From contig MAAU01000087.1 in assembly GCA_002162825.1 (NCBI GenBank), positions 1 to 46,242 on the forward strand: a DNA stretch of 46,242 bases. Reading direction: 5' to 3'. The notes under the pieces were generated by a model. That model was not told the origin of the DNA. It made no database searches and saw nothing but the letters and a program-made list of their open reading frames with translations. The translations under genes and the position numbers were made by a program. Every line of letters starts with the position of its first letter. Positions within the stretch are counted from its first letter, which is position 1. Source of the DNA: Gammaproteobacteria bacterium 54_18_T64. Lineage in GTDB: Bacteria > Pseudomonadota > Gammaproteobacteria > Pseudomonadales > Porticoccaceae. Shown piece by piece: positions 16,566-26,610 of the stretch.

Positions 16566-16585
16566 TTGAAGGCCTCCTTTTTTTT
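16554..16585 (+). other. Hairpin plus T8 inside the 5' end of ung
   Basis: GGAGGCC (16554-16560) pairs with GGCCTCC (16571-16577), followed by eight T on the plus strand. This would be a terminator for antisense transcription. On the ung mRNA the same hairpin would enclose the AAGGAGG ribosome site and TTG start, so it could lower translation initiation. Both roles are inferred. Confidence 0.45.
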
Positions 16586-16613
16586 CACTTAACACAGTTA
16601 TAGCGCTGGTAAA

Positions 16614-18098
16614 TTATTCGGCACGCATATGGGGGAAGAGCAGAACATCGCGAATCGAGGGAGCGTCGGTGAGCAACATCACCAAGCGGTCGATGCCAAT
16701 GCCCTCGCCCGCCGTCGGTGGTAAGCCGTATTCCAGGGCGCGAATATAATCGGCATCGTAGTGCATGGCCTCATCATCACCGGAGTCTTTTTCTTTCACT
16801 TGTTCAAGGAAGCGTTCGGCCTGATCTTCGGAGTCATTTAACTCTGAAAAACCATTGGCAATTTCCCGCCCGCCAACAAAAAACTCAAAGCGATCGGTGA
16901 CAAAGGGGTCGTCATTATTGCGCCGTGCAAGAGGTGAAACTTCGGTCGGATAAGCCGTAATAAAGGTAGGGTTATCGAGACGGTGCTCTACTGTTTTCTC
17001 AAAAATCTCAATTTGAATTTTACCCAGGCCCCAGATTTCTTTTAGGGGAATACCCAAACCCTCAGCTATTTTGCTAGCGCTCTCAAGACTGTCTATATCG
17101 GCCAGTGATAAATCGGGGTTAAAGTGCAAAATAGATTCAACCACGGTATATCGATCAAAGGGCTTGGCGAAATCAAATTCACTGCCCTGGTACGTCACCT
17201 TACTGCTGCCCAATACATCTTCACACAATTGACGCAGCATATCTTCGGTTAAATCCATCAGGTCGCGGTAATCCGCGTAGGCCTGATAGAACTCGAGCAT
17301 GGTGAACTCCGGGTTGTGCCTTGTCGACAGGCCCTCATTGCGAAAGTTGCGGTTAATTTCAAACACTCTCTCAAAACCACCCACCACCAGGCGTTTCAAA
17401 TACAGCTCCGGAGCGACACGCAGGAACATGGGCTGGTCTAGGGCATTGTGAAAGGTCTCGAAGGGCCGAGCGGTGGCACCGCCGGGAATGATCTGCATCA
17501 TTGGCGTTTCGACTTCCATAAAGTCACGCTGATTTAAATAATGGCGGATAAAATCAACAATCTTGGAGCGCAGACGAAATACATTACGCGAGTCTTCGTT
17601 GACGATTAAATCGACATAACGCTGTCGGTAGCGTATTTCCTGATCGGCGAGGCCATGGAATTTTTCCGGCAGGGGGCGTAGGGACTTGGTAAGAAGGTCG
17701 TATTTTTCGAGATTGACGTAGAGATCGCCGCGCCCGGATCTGTGCAAGGTCCCACACACGCCGACTAGGTCACCGACATCCCAGTTACCCCAGCGCTCGC
17801 GAATATCCTTCTGAGTGCTTTTGTCGGCATAGAGCTGAATCGTGCCAGAGACATCTTGCAGTACCATGAAGGGGCCGCGCTTCGCCATAATGCGACCCGC
17901 GACACTGGTTTGATGACCCAGCTCTTCCAGCTCTTCCTTGCTCTGCTCGCTAAACTCTTCTTGTAACTTGTTGGCAAGGTCTTCGCGGCGAAACTCATTG
18001 GGAAAAGCCTGGCCTTTCTCGCGAATGGCCGCCAACTTGCTACGGCGCTCGGCAATCAGCTTGTTTTCGTCGACGGGCTGGGATTGATCTTTACTCAT
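16614..18098 (-). CDS. lysS: Lysyl-tRNA synthetase, class II
   Basis: A 494-residue class II aminoacyl-tRNA synthetase that charges tRNA-Lys. The N-terminal OB-fold anticodon-binding domain lies at about 60-150 ([20 protein letters not shown]). Class II motif 1 is around YRQRYVDLI, motif 2 is [20 protein letters not shown], and motif 3 is [13 protein letters not shown] near the C-terminus. Length is normal for the family. It lies 68 bp downstream of prfB, the same prfB-lysS order as in E. coli, and just upstream of ung. No internal terminator is visible, so the three genes may form one transcript. Confidence 0.97.
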   Translation of the reverse strand: MSKDQSQPVDENKLIAERRSKLAAIREKGQAFPNEFRREDLANKLQEEFSEQSKEELEELGHQTSVAGRIMAKRGPFMVLQDVSGTIQLYADKSTQKDIRERWGNWDVGDLVGVCGTLHRSGRGDLYVNLEKYDLLTKSLRPLPEKFHGLADQEIRYRQRYVDLIVNEDSRNVFRLRSKIVDFIRHYLNQRDFMEVETPMMQIIPGGATARPFETFHNALDQPMFLRVAPELYLKRLVVGGFERVFEINRNFRNEGLSTRHNPEFTMLEFYQAYADYRDLMDLTEDMLRQLCEDVLGSSKVTYQGSEFDFAKPFDRYTVVESILHFNPDLSLADIDSLESASKIAEGLGIPLKEIWGLGKIQIEIFEKTVEHRLDNPTFITAYPTEVSPLARRNNDDPFVTDRFEFFVGGREIANGFSELNDSEDQAERFLEQVKEKDSGDDEAMHYDADYIRALEYGLPPTAGEGIGIDRLVMLLTDAPSIRDVLLFPHMRAE

Positions 18099-18166
18099 GG
18101 CGATATTCCAGGGTTTAGAAGTAGGTATTGGAGCTAAAAATTAGCGAAAATAAACTAGGCTGGAGC

Positions 18167-19265
18167 TTAAAGTCCGGCCTTCAAACTGGCTTCGATAAAC
18201 TTATCGAGATCACCATCGAGCATTTGCTGGGTATTGTGGGTTTCAATATTGGTGCGTAGGTCTTTAATGCGCGAGTCATCGAGTACATAGGAGCGAATCT
18301 GGCTGCCCCAGCCAATATCGGACTTATTGTCTTCCACCGTCTGCGCGCTCTCCTTACGACGTAATTCTTCCAATTCATACAACTTTGCTTTGAGCATTTT
18401 CCAGCAGTTGTCGCGATTTTGATGCTGAGAGCGCTGGTTTTGACACTGCACCACCGTGCCCGTTGGCAGGTGAGTCAAACGCACGGCCGAGTCGGTTTTG
18501 TTAACGTGCTGGCCACCGGCACCACTGGCGCGGTAGGTATCTTCACGCACCTCACTTTTACTGACTTCAATTTCAATATCATCGTCGATTTCCGGTGAGA
18601 CAAAGACGGCTGAAAAGGATGTATGGCGGCGACTACCCGAATCAAAGGGTGACTTTCTCACCAGGCGATGCACGCCGGTTTCAGTGCGTAACCACCCAAA
18701 GGCATAATCGCCCTGAAAGTGCACGGTAGCACTTTTGATACCGGCGACATCGCCGGCAGAGGCTTCAATGAGTTCGACCTTAAAGCCTTTTTGATCGCCC
18801 CAGCGCAGATACATTCGTAGCAGCATCTCGGCCCAGTCCTGGGCTTCGGTGCCTCCGGAGCCGGCCTGAATGTCCAGGTAGGCACTGTTGGGATCCATTT
18901 CACCCGAGAACATGCGGCGAAACTCCAGCACTTCGAGGCGTTCGGTTAGGCTGGCAACTTCCGCTTCGACGTCAGCCAGGGTGTCTGTGTCGTCCTCCTC
19001 AGCGGCCATTTCGAGCAGTTCGCTGTTATCGGCGACACCGCTGTCGAGAGATTCAATAGTATTGACCACCAGCTCGAGGGAGGCGCGCTCTCGACCCAGG
19101 GCCTGTGCACGAGCCGGCTCATTCCACACTTCTGGGGCCGCGAGTTCTAACTCTACCTCGGTAAGGCGGTCTTTCTTTTCAACATAGTCAAAGATACCCC
19201 CTGAGCACGTCAGTTCGCGCTTGCAGGTCGGCCAGAGTATTTCTGATGGGGTTAACTTCGAGCAT
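18167..19265 (-). CDS. prfB: Peptide chain release factor 2 with programmed +1 frameshift
   Basis: RF2 recognises UGA and UAA and triggers peptide release. The start is ATG 19265. After 25 codons an in-frame TGA (19188-19190) is reached, and a +1 shift at CTT-TGA-C continues to 18167, giving 365 aa, exactly the E. coli length. SPF (anticodon mimic) falls at 205-207 and GGQ at 250-252. The catalytic region [10 protein letters not shown] and the terminal [10 protein letters not shown] are typical. A caller ignoring the shift would predict only a truncated 320-residue protein from an internal GTG. The gene is followed by lysS. Confidence 0.97.
19187..19202 (-). promoter_or_regulatory. prfB: prfB programmed frameshift signal
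   Basis: The minus strand reads AGGGGGTATCTTTGAC. The internal Shine-Dalgarno-like AGGGGG stands just before CTT and the in-frame TGA is followed by C, a poor termination context. It matches the E. coli prfB shift site as I remember it. Low RF2 favours the +1 slip, so the factor controls its own synthesis. Confidence 0.95.
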
Positions 19266-19477
19266 CGGATTACGTCGCCTAAAAACGGCGTATTTTAACG
19301 AAATTGCTGTGCCTGCACTACTCCATTAGCAGCAATAAACCGCAATAGTAGAAAGCCATAGAATTTGGCGATGATAAAAGGAATCTGCTTGTTGGCACAG
19401 CGTTCGACAAGAGACTTAAAAACGATTGAGCGAGCAGTCTCAGAAGATGGCCGCTCAATCGACTACCGAACAGGATA

Positions 19478-20237
19478 CTAAAGCGCTGGCCAGAGGCCAC
19501 CAGACGGGAATGGTGACGCCGGTAATGTAGCTGGATTCATCACTGGCGAGAAAAAGTGCGGTATTGGCAATATCTTCCGGCTCGCCCATACGCTTGAGCA
19601 GATTTTTCTCGGCAAACTCCTTCGCCACATCTTCACCCACATCGCGAATCGCCAGAGTGCGAATAATGCCCGGTGCTATGCAATTGACATTAATATTCGG
19701 TGCAAGCTCTTCGGCCAGGCTGCGTGTTAACGACGTCACACCGGCTTTCGCGGCCGCGTAATCGGCATGGCCGGCCGCCCCACAATATTCAACCGAGGAG
19801 ACATTGACGATCTTGCCGTAATTGCGCTCCAGCATACTGGGAGCCAACTTGCGGGTGAGGTAGAAAATACCCTTCATATTCACGGTGAAGCACATATCCC
19901 AACGCTCTTCCTGAAGTTCCAGCACCGGGGTGTAGCGGGCATCGAGGAATAAACCACCCACCACGTTGATAACAATATCCACTTGTTCGAATTGCTTAAG
20001 GGCACCGTCGAGCAGTGCGTCGACATCGGCCTCAACCAATACGCTACCTCTTTGTGAGTAAATAGACGCACCGGATACGAGCGAAGACTCCACTTCTTCG
20101 ACCCCTTGAGCCAGGCGGGTGCCGGAGATGTCGCTCATAATGAGCGAGGTGCCCTCTTCGGCGAAGCGCTTTGCCACGCCCATGCCCATGGGGCCACCGG
20201 CACCGGTAATGAGTGCCACTTTTCCTGCAAGTCGCAT
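19478..20237 (-). pseudogene. SDR-family oxidoreductase with apparent 3' frameshift
   Basis: The frame from ATG 20237 encodes a good SDR: TGAGGPMG at 11-18, Asn120, Ser147/148, Tyr160 and Lys164 (YAAAK). The usual NNAG is NVVGG at 91-95. Near the end the frame reads TGVTIPV-WWPLASALVSCSVVD and stops at 19455. A shift of one base at about 19502 instead gives GGLWPAL then TAG at 19478-19480, an ending I recognise as usual for such SDRs (V-x-GG-L-W-P). This indicates a small indel or a sequencing error. The core is complete and activity may survive, so pseudogene status is uncertain. No operon partner is obvious. Confidence 0.6.
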
Positions 20238-20302
20238 TATTTTTTTCTTATTATTGAATTAAAAAAATTTAAGATCCTTGTTCTGATGCCGATCAACGGT
20301 CT

Positions 20303-21613
20303 CTAAATACAAACGGCTTCTGTCTGTTCATAAAGTAGACGCAGCACCTTAAACAGCGACCAGGCGTCATCGCTGCCGGCAAGCTCTCTAATTGAATGCA
20401 TGGCAAAGGTCGGCACACCGACATCGAGTGTCGGCACACCGGTTTCACTCGCTGTAATGGGGCCGATGGTACTGCCGCAGCCAAGATCGGTGCGAGTGAC
20501 AAAGCTCTGCACCGGCACATCGGCCCGCCGACACAAATCGCGGAAAAGAGCCGCCGTCACACTGTTAGTGGCATAGCGTTGATTAGCATTAATTTTAATC
20601 ACCGGCCCACCGTTCAGTAAGGGGCCGTGGTTGGCATCGTGCTTACTGGCGTAATTGGGGTGTACGCCATGGGCATTATCGGCCGAAACCATCAATGAGC
20701 GGGCAATACAACGGCTGCGTTCACTGACATCGGGCAATAAGCGTTCAAGTACGGAAGCCAGCATTGGCCCCTGAGCACCGCAAGCGGAGGCACTACCTAC
20801 CTCCTCATGATCGGTACAAACGAGTAAGCAAGGCTGCTGAGCATCGGCAGCCAACAAAGCCTGCAAGCCGGTAAAGCAGCTAAGCAAATTATCGAGTCGA
20901 GCTGAGGCAATAAAATCGTTGTGCAGGCCAATAATTGCAGGGGCCTGTGAATCGTAAAAACACAGCTCGTAGTCGAGCACTTCGATGGCCAGCACATCAT
21001 CACCGAGCTCGGGGTTTTGCGCCAATAATTCGATTGCCAGCAGCTCGCGAAAATCCTGGCTGCGCTGCTCGTGTAGGGTACATAAAAGCGGTGGAATATC
21101 GGTTTGCGGATTCACCGTACGATTTTTATTCGCCTCACGATCGAGATGGATTGCTAAATTGGGAATGGTCGCTATGGCCCGACCAAAATCGAGTAGGCTT
21201 TGTTTGAGCTCCGCGCTGGCTTTATCTCGATAAATCACCCGTCCTGCCAAAGACAGGTCTCGATCAAACCAGGGGTTTAACAGGGCGCCACCGTAGACTT
21301 CCACGCCAAGTTGCAGGTAGTCTTTGGTTTTTTCCGGCTGGGGTTTAACCATTAAACAGGGGCTATCGGTGTGAGCACCGACCATGCGTATACCCTGGCT
21401 AAAATCCCCGCCGCTAAAGGCAATAATTGATGAATCATTGCGGGTGGTGTAGTAGCGCCCACCAGGCTCTACAGCCCAACTTTCTTGCTCGGAAAGATAC
21501 TCGAAACCGGCCTCATCAAGTCTTTGGGCCATTTTCTCAACGGCATGAAAGGGGCTAGGACTGGCCTTTAAAAAGGCTAATAATTGCTCATTAAAACTAT
21601 CTTGATTGTTCAC
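20303..21613 (-). CDS. apeB: M18-family aminopeptidase
   Basis: A 436-residue M18 metallo-aminopeptidase, removing N-terminal (often acidic) residues from peptides in the cytoplasm. Metal-site motifs in order are GAHTDSP (His), ARLDNL (Asp), CTDHEEVGS (Glu/Glu), VSADNAHG (Asp) and FAMHSIRE (His). Length fits P. aeruginosa ApeB. The start codon is GTG 21613, with only a weak ribosome site. It is 17 bp downstream of the stop of the 3-hydroxyisobutyrate-dehydrogenase-like gene, so probably in the same leftward transcript. Confidence 0.93.
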   Translation of the reverse strand: MNNQDSFNEQLLAFLKASPSPFHAVEKMAQRLDEAGFEYLSEQESWAVEPGGRYYTTRNDSSIIAFSGGDFSQGIRMVGAHTDSPCLMVKPQPEKTKDYLQLGVEVYGGALLNPWFDRDLSLAGRVIYRDKASAELKQSLLDFGRAIATIPNLAIHLDREANKNRTVNPQTDIPPLLCTLHEQRSQDFRELLAIELLAQNPELGDDVLAIEVLDYELCFYDSQAPAIIGLHNDFIASARLDNLLSCFTGLQALLAADAQQPCLLVCTDHEEVGSASACGAQGPMLASVLERLLPDVSERSRCIARSLMVSADNAHGVHPNYASKHDANHGPLLNGGPVIKINANQRYATNSVTAALFRDLCRRADVPVQSFVTRTDLGCGSTIGPITASETGVPTLDVGVPTFAMHSIRELAGSDDAWSLFKVLRLLYEQTEAVCI

Positions 21614-21630
21614 TTCACGAATACCTAGGT

Positions 21631-22521
21631 CTAGTTCTCATCGGGTTTCACCTGACTCTTTAGACGCGTCAACAGACTGGAGGTATCCCAACGCCCTCCC
21701 CCCGCCGCTTGCACATCGGCATAGAATTGATCGACCAATGCTGTCACCGGTAATTGTGCACCATTGCGTCGCGCCTCCTGCAAGACCATGTCGAGATCTT
21801 TGCGCATCCAGTCGACAGCAAAGCCATGTGCAAATTCATTGGCCAACATGGTTTGATAACGATTTTCCATTTGCCAAGATTGTGCCGCGCCTTTAGAAAT
21901 CACCTCAATCACTGCGTCGGCATCGAGCCCTGAGGCCTGGGCAAAGTGCAGCCCTTCGGCGAGCCCCTGCACTAAACCGGCGATGCAAACCTGATTGACC
22001 ATCTTGCACAATTGTCCGCTGCCCGACGGGCCCAGTAATTTTACGGTTTGGGCATAGCTTTCAATAACCGGGGTCACCGTGGTAAAAGCGGACTCTTCGC
22101 CACCACACATAACGGTTAAACGACCGTTCTCGGCGCCCTGCTGCCCACCAGATACCGGTGCATCGATAAAGTGGCAGCCGCGCTGCTGACATTCCTCATC
22201 CAACTCGCGGGCCAGGGCCGCCGAGGCAGTGGTGTGATCAACAAAAACCGCGCCTTTAGACAAGGTGTCGAAGGCCCCCTGATCACCGATGGTTATGGCC
22301 CGTACATCATCATCCTGGCCGACACAGGCGAAAACAATATCCGCACCCGATGCGGCTGCCGCAGGTGTCAGTGCCATTTGGCCGGAGAACTCAGTGATCC
22401 AATCTTCGGCGCGTGCCGCCGTGCGATTGTAAACCGTCACCTCAAAGCCCTTGCGACTTAGATGACCCGCCATGGGATAACCCATCACCCCAAGGCCGAG
22501 GAAGGCTATTTTTTGCTTCAT
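21631..22521 (-). CDS. 3-hydroxyisobutyrate dehydrogenase-family NAD(P) oxidoreductase
   Basis: The start is ATG 22521 with GGGAG 8 nt upstream (296 aa). The N-terminal Rossmann motif is GLGVMG at 9-14 with the Asn/Arg pair YNRT, suggesting [18 protein letters not shown] (120-133) is the substrate-binding signature and Lys173 ([10 protein letters not shown]) the catalytic Lys. Family members act on 3-hydroxyisobutyrate, tartronate semialdehyde or related beta-hydroxy acids; the sequence alone does not choose among them. It starts 4 bp after the uppP stop, indicating translational coupling or at least a shared transcript. Confidence 0.9.
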   Translation of the reverse strand: MKQKIAFLGLGVMGYPMAGHLSRKGFEVTVYNRTAARAEDWITEFSGQMALTPAAAASGADIVFACVGQDDDVRAITIGDQGAFDTLSKGAVFVDHTTASAALARELDEECQQRGCHFIDAPVSGGQQGAENGRLTVMCGGEESAFTTVTPVIESYAQTVKLLGPSGSGQLCKMVNQVCIAGLVQGLAEGLHFAQASGLDADAVIEVISKGAAQSWQMENRYQTMLANEFAHGFAVDWMRKDLDMVLQEARRNGAQLPVTALVDQFYADVQAAGGGRWDTSSLLTRLKSQVKPDEN

Positions 22522-22525
22522 GTTC

Positions 22526-23332
22526 TTAGCTCCCATTGACTAAAAAAGTACATAAATACCCACCAAGGATAAGCCGATACCACACAAAGGGCATCATGCC
22601 GATACGATTAACCAGGGCGAGAAAAAAATGAATACAGGCAAATGCCGCCACCGCCGAAAGGCCAATGCCGAGAAAGATATCTTCCCAGGCAACGGAGTTG
22701 TGTTCATCAATAAGCTGCAAGCCCTTGTATCCACCACTGAGAATAATCACCGGGATGGCGAGTAGAAAGGAGAAGCGTGCGGCAGCCTGGCGATCATAAC
22801 CCAGGGCTAGTGCCGCCGTAATGGTGATGCCAGACCGCGATGTGCCGGGTATTAAAGCCAAGGCCTGAGACAGACCTATTAACATGGCAGAGCGCCAGCT
22901 CATCTGTGCCATGGTTAATTGCTGAGAGCCCTTTTTATCAACCAGACCCAGTAATAAACCAAAGATAATCGTCGTTATGGCTATCACCGATATAGAGCGC
23001 AAGTGATTCTCAATAAAATCGCCAAACAATAGACCAGCAAGACCCACCGGAATGGTGCCGAACATGAGCAGCCAACCCAAACGACTGTGTTCATTGGCTT
23101 GACCGTGAAATAACTGCGCCCAGCAACTGGCAAAGATGACTTGTAATTCTTGGCGAAAATAGGTGCAAACAGCCAGCAGCGAGCCAATATGCACAGCCAC
23201 ATCAAAGGCCAGCCCCTGATCCGGCCAGCCCAGCAACTGAGATGGTAAAATCAAATGGGCAGAACTAGAAATTGGTAAATATTCAGTCAGGCCCTGAATA
23301 AGCGCCAGTACAAAGACCTGAATTGTTTCCAT
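22526..23332 (-). CDS. uppP: Undecaprenyl-diphosphatase UppP (BacA)
   Basis: A 268-residue polytopic inner-membrane protein that dephosphorylates undecaprenyl diphosphate to recycle the lipid carrier for peptidoglycan and O-antigen synthesis. Motif 1 GLTEYLPISSSAHL (14-27, with Glu17) and motif 2 PGTSRSGITIT are the catalytic regions. About eight hydrophobic segments are visible. Length is normal. It is 33 bp downstream of tsaB and 4 bp upstream of the following dehydrogenase. Overexpression in other bacteria gives bacitracin resistance. Confidence 0.95.
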   Translation of the reverse strand: METIQVFVLALIQGLTEYLPISSSAHLILPSQLLGWPDQGLAFDVAVHIGSLLAVCTYFRQELQVIFASCWAQLFHGQANEHSRLGWLLMFGTIPVGLAGLLFGDFIENHLRSISVIAITTIIFGLLLGLVDKKGSQQLTMAQMSWRSAMLIGLSQALALIPGTSRSGITITAALALGYDRQAAARFSFLLAIPVIILSGGYKGLQLIDEHNSVAWEDIFLGIGLSAVAAFACIHFFLALVNRIGMMPFVWYRLILGGYLCTFLVNGS

Positions 23333-23365
23333 ACATAAACCTTTATCAATAAGTCATTAGACAGC

Positions 23366-24088
23366 TTAAGGTTTTAAGCGTTGACGCTTTTTCCAACTAA
23401 TCGTATTGCGTAGATAAAGGGGTTCAACATTCTCAATGGCACTTATCCGCCCCTGTTGTAATGCCACCTTGGCAAGGGTCAGAATGTCTTCCGCATCCGG
23501 CCCCATATTCTGGTAGACAACTCCAGGACTGAAGACATCATTGCCCCGGCGCAATTCCGGCTGGTACTGCCAACCGTCACCGACGCCGACAAGTTGCATA
23601 TCTGATGATTGCCCTTCAAAATCTGGCAGAGGCACGGTTTGTTGTGGACACAGTGCATCGGGAGCCAAGGCTCTGGCAAGACCATTACTTTGACTATAAA
23701 GCCCCCAATACAGCTCCCCCATACGGGCATCAATAGCGGGAATAATAATACTATCGCTGGCTAGACTTTCCAGCCGAATGGCTCTTTGCGCCATCACCTG
23801 AAGGCTTGAGAGCGCAATAACGGGTAAGTTGGCACCAAAGGCCAAGCCTTGTACGACACCAAAACCGATACGCAAACCGGTAAAAGAGCCCGGGCCATGG
23901 GTGAATGCAATGGCCTCAAGACACGAGAGCTGAATACCCGCCTCGGCGAGGAGCTCATCAACCATTGGTAGTACGAGGCGAACATGCTCTCTTGGCGTAG
24001 CGGTTCGTCGAACAAGTTGCTTATCGTCAAGACTCAGGGCAACGGAACAACAGGCCCCAGAGGTATCAATTGAGAGAATAGTTGCCAT
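23366..24088 (-). CDS. tsaB: tRNA threonylcarbamoyladenosine biosynthesis protein TsaB
   Basis: A 240-residue ASKHA-fold protein that partners TsaD and TsaE to make t6A37 in ANN-decoding tRNAs. Diagnostic stretches are ILSIDTSGACCSVAL at the N-terminus, THGPGSFTGLRIGFGVVQGLA and IDARMGELYWGLY. TsaB lacks catalytic metal ligands and works as a scaffold. It stands between the terminator of the AT-hook gene and uppP. In Pseudomonas it is next to adk, and here adk is about 2.5 kb away with hemH and the AT-hook gene between. Confidence 0.95.
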   Translation of the reverse strand: MATILSIDTSGACCSVALSLDDKQLVRRTATPREHVRLVLPMVDELLAEAGIQLSCLEAIAFTHGPGSFTGLRIGFGVVQGLAFGANLPVIALSSLQVMAQRAIRLESLASDSIIIPAIDARMGELYWGLYSQSNGLARALAPDALCPQQTVPLPDFEGQSSDMQLVGVGDGWQYQPELRRGNDVFSPGVVYQNMGPDAEDILTLAKVALQQGRISAIENVEPLYLRNTISWKKRQRLKP

Positions 24089-24220
24089 AAAATTCTGACT
24101 TAAAAAGAGCCTTAATTAAAGTTTCGCATCGAAAATAGCCCGATAACGACCGGCCATTGGCAGGTCTCGTCGATTATAAACACTTGACCAAAAAATTATC
24201 GGCCTGGAAGAAAGCATGAC

Positions 24221-24250
24221 AAAAAAAATCCCCCAACAAGGAGGATTTTT
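24221..24250 (-). terminator. Rho-independent terminator after the AT-hook gene
   Basis: AAATCCCCC pairs with GGAGGATTT around AACAA, with one mismatch. Read leftward it ends in T8. It is 21 bp after the AT-hook gene stop. The right flank is also T-rich, so it may act weakly in the other direction. Confidence 0.85.
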
Positions 24251-24270
24251 CTACTGCGACGAGGCCAGAC

Positions 24271-25260
24271 TTAGGCTGTCTTTACCTTAGGTGGGCGACC
24301 ACGCCTTTTCGGGGCACTAACCGGCTTGCTCTTTGTCACTGCAGCCTTTGGTGGCCGACCGCGCCTTTTAGGGGCATCGGCACTTTTTGCAGTCGTGCTT
24401 GAAGCAGCCTTTTTAACTGCACCAGCAGCCTTTGGCGGCCGCCCTCTACGCTTAGGTTCTGCAGCGGCGACTGCCGGCACTGCTTTTGCGGGGCGCCCTC
24501 TACGCTTGGGTTCTGCAACGACAACTGCCGGTGCCACTTTAGCGGGGCGTCCTCTGCGCTTAGGTTCCGTAGCGGCAGACGCTACTACTTTGGCAGGACG
24601 ACCCCTGCGCTTAGGCGCGGCGCCTGCTTTTACTGTTTTTGCAACTGAACCAGCGGGACGACCGGGGCGACCAGGAGTAGCAACGGGTATCGCACTCAAC
24701 TTATTCGCACGCTTACTAATGGCCGAAGCTTCAGCCTTGGCTTTTTTCTCAATAGTTTTGATTTTGGTGCGTGAGCGCGCTACGGCCACTTTGACCTTTT
24801 TAGTATTGAGCTGTGCTCGTTGCTTTAACCAACGCTGCTCAAATTTCGCTACCGCAGCCTTCAAGTCAGCCGCTGATTGATCGGCCATTTTTTTGACCGC
24901 ACTATCTTCCTTCTGTTGTAGCGCCGCTTTAGCTTCCTCAACCTTTTTCATGACTGTTTCAATACGCACGTCAGCCTTGGCTAAACGAACCGTATTCGTC
25001 AGTTCAGCGAGAGTAACCGACTGAGTTGTAACTACCGCATAGGCTTTATCCAGTGCAGCTGTGGTGGCGGCCGTGGTGCTTTTGGCCGCACTTTCTCTTT
25101 TCTGACGAAGCTTATCCCTAGCAATACTTAATTTCCCGCTTTGAGCATCCAGCTGTTTCAGCGCTTTTTCCAATACTTTTTCCGCAGCTGATCCGGCACT
25201 GGCAACTGTGCTTTTTACTGCTGGCTTTGCGGACTTCTTTTTGCTTGCAGGGCGTGGCAT
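24271..25260 (-). CDS. AT-hook repeat protein, AlgP/histone H1-like
   Basis: The start is ATG 25260 with GGGAG 9 nt upstream (329 aa). Residues 1-190 are Lys/Ala-rich and predicted helical or coiled coil. Residues 195-329 contain six copies of PKRRGRP (starting near 216, 233, 251, 269, 297 and 317) plus a GRPGRP variant at 197-202. RGRP is the AT-hook core that inserts in the minor groove of AT-rich DNA. The layout resembles P. aeruginosa AlgP, whose basic tail has KPAA repeats, but with true AT-hooks. It probably compacts DNA or regulates transcription. It is a single-gene unit between tsaB and hemH; repeat number may vary by slippage. Confidence 0.8.
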   Translation of the reverse strand: MPRPASKKKSAKPAVKSTVASAGSAAEKVLEKALKQLDAQSGKLSIARDKLRQKRESAAKSTTAATTAALDKAYAVVTTQSVTLAELTNTVRLAKADVRIETVMKKVEEAKAALQQKEDSAVKKMADQSAADLKAAVAKFEQRWLKQRAQLNTKKVKVAVARSRTKIKTIEKKAKAEASAISKRANKLSAIPVATPGRPGRPAGSVAKTVKAGAAPKRRGRPAKVVASAATEPKRRGRPAKVAPAVVVAEPKRRGRPAKAVPAVAAAEPKRRGRPPKAAGAVKKAASSTTAKSADAPKRRGRPPKAAVTKSKPVSAPKRRGRPPKVKTA

Positions 25261-25508
25261 ATATAATGCTCCCGAAATAATCATTTAACGCAATAAATTC
25301 AAAAAACAAGGACTATATCCAAGTGTGCGAATTTTAGTTGATAAACATTGAGGTGTCCACAAAACAGCCTCTAAAACAAGTAAATACGGCATCAGGAATT
25401 TAATTATTTTTTTATTTGAGACAAAGTAGACAAGGTCATGAAGCCGAGAGCAAAAACAGCGATTACGCCACATTGCAAGGGCATCACTTAAACTGTTTTT
25501 TATAGATA

Positions 25509-26510
25509 TTAAAGTCGTGAAAAAACAAGCTCGCTTAGCATTTTAATATGTAAAGGCGAGTCATTTAAGCAGGGGATCATGGAGAAATTTTTACCTCCAG
25601 CCTGTAAAAAATACTGACGATTAAGCTGATCAATTTCCTCCAGTGTTTCCAGACAATCACTGGAAAAGGCAGGGCAAATAACATCGACACTTTCGAGACC
25701 CCGTGCACCCCACGCTTGTAAAACGACATCGGTATAAGGCTTTACCCACTCCAATCGACCAAAGCGAGATTGAAAGCTATAAGCCCACTGCTGAGAAGAT
25801 AAATCGAGACGCGACGCCAATGCCCGCGCAGTTTCTTGGCATTGCAGGTAATAAGGGTCACCTGCCACCACGTAATTTTTGGGTATGCCATGAAAAGACA
25901 TCAACAAACACTCGGCCCGCCCATTGGTCTGCCAGTGTTTTTCCACCGAATCCGCAAGGGCATCAATATAACTAGAGCTGTCATAGTAATGGTGGGCAAT
26001 ACGAATATCCGGTATATGACGATAGTCCTTTACCAACTCGGCAAGCTGATCGTAAACAACTGCCGTGGTACTCGCCGAATATTGAGGAAATAAGGGGAGG
26101 ACAATTATTTTATTGATGCCCTGGCCATTCAAAGTACTCACAGTCTTGGCGATGGTCTTATCGCCATAACTCATCGCATAGGTGGTAATAAATTGCTTAT
26201 CACTGCTTTTATCGAGAGTCTGCTGTAACGCCGCGACTTGCCTTTCGGTAATAACCTTGAGAGGCGAACCCTCTTGCAACCAGATCGAGCGATAGTTTTC
26301 GCTCACTCTGCGCGAGCGCAGAGGCACGATCAAAAAATTCAGTAGAACCCACCAGAGCAAGCGAGGTACTTCCACCACCCGAGGGTCGGAGAGAAACTCA
26401 CGTAAATAACGCGCCACCGAGCGGGCATTCGGCGCCGCCGGTGTACCTAAATTTACTAAAATGATACCTATTTTTTCTCTTGCCAAGGATTTACCCCGCA
26501 ACAAATACAC
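25509..26510 (-). CDS. hemH: Ferrochelatase
   Basis: Inserts Fe2+ into protoporphyrin IX in the last step of haem synthesis, in the cytoplasm at the inner membrane. GIILVNLGTPAAPNA is the N-terminal signature. The metal-ligand His207 is in LMSFHGIPKNY, and PAFSSDCLETLEEI carries the conserved acidic residues. The length of 333 aa is normal. The start is uncertain: GTG 26510 opens the frame, but the TTG at 26486 has GGGG 7 nt upstream and would leave the same conserved core. It follows adk on the same strand, 100 bp downstream, as in E. coli. Confidence 0.95.
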   Translation of the reverse strand: MYLLRGKSLAREKIGIILVNLGTPAAPNARSVARYLREFLSDPRVVEVPRLLWWVLLNFLIVPLRSRRVSENYRSIWLQEGSPLKVITERQVAALQQTLDKSSDKQFITTYAMSYGDKTIAKTVSTLNGQGINKIIVLPLFPQYSASTTAVVYDQLAELVKDYRHIPDIRIAHHYYDSSSYIDALADSVEKHWQTNGRAECLLMSFHGIPKNYVVAGDPYYLQCQETARALASRLDLSSQQWAYSFQSRFGRLEWVKPYTDVVLQAWGARGLESVDVICPAFSSDCLETLEEIDQLNRQYFLQAGGKNFSMIPCLNDSPLHIKMLSELVFSRL

Positions 26511-26610
26511 ACAGTATTATTAACTCAGCGAGTCTCAATGACAATCGGCTTTACCCTGAAACAGCACCACGGCCGGCAGGTAGACAGCCAGAGGCTGATT
26601 AAGATGCAAC

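Noticed and set aside
18167-19129. prfB as a 320-residue gene with an internal start
   Set aside because: The true ATG at 19265 plus the canonical +1 frameshift restores the full 365-residue RF2.
19318-19454. Leftward open frame downstream of the frameshifted SDR
   Set aside because: No ribosome site or family signal; treated as spacer with no feature seen.
24326-24880. Rightward open frame of 184 codons opposite the AT-hook gene
   Set aside because: Its repetitive Gly/Arg/Pro/Leu content is a by-product of the RGRP repeats on the other strand.
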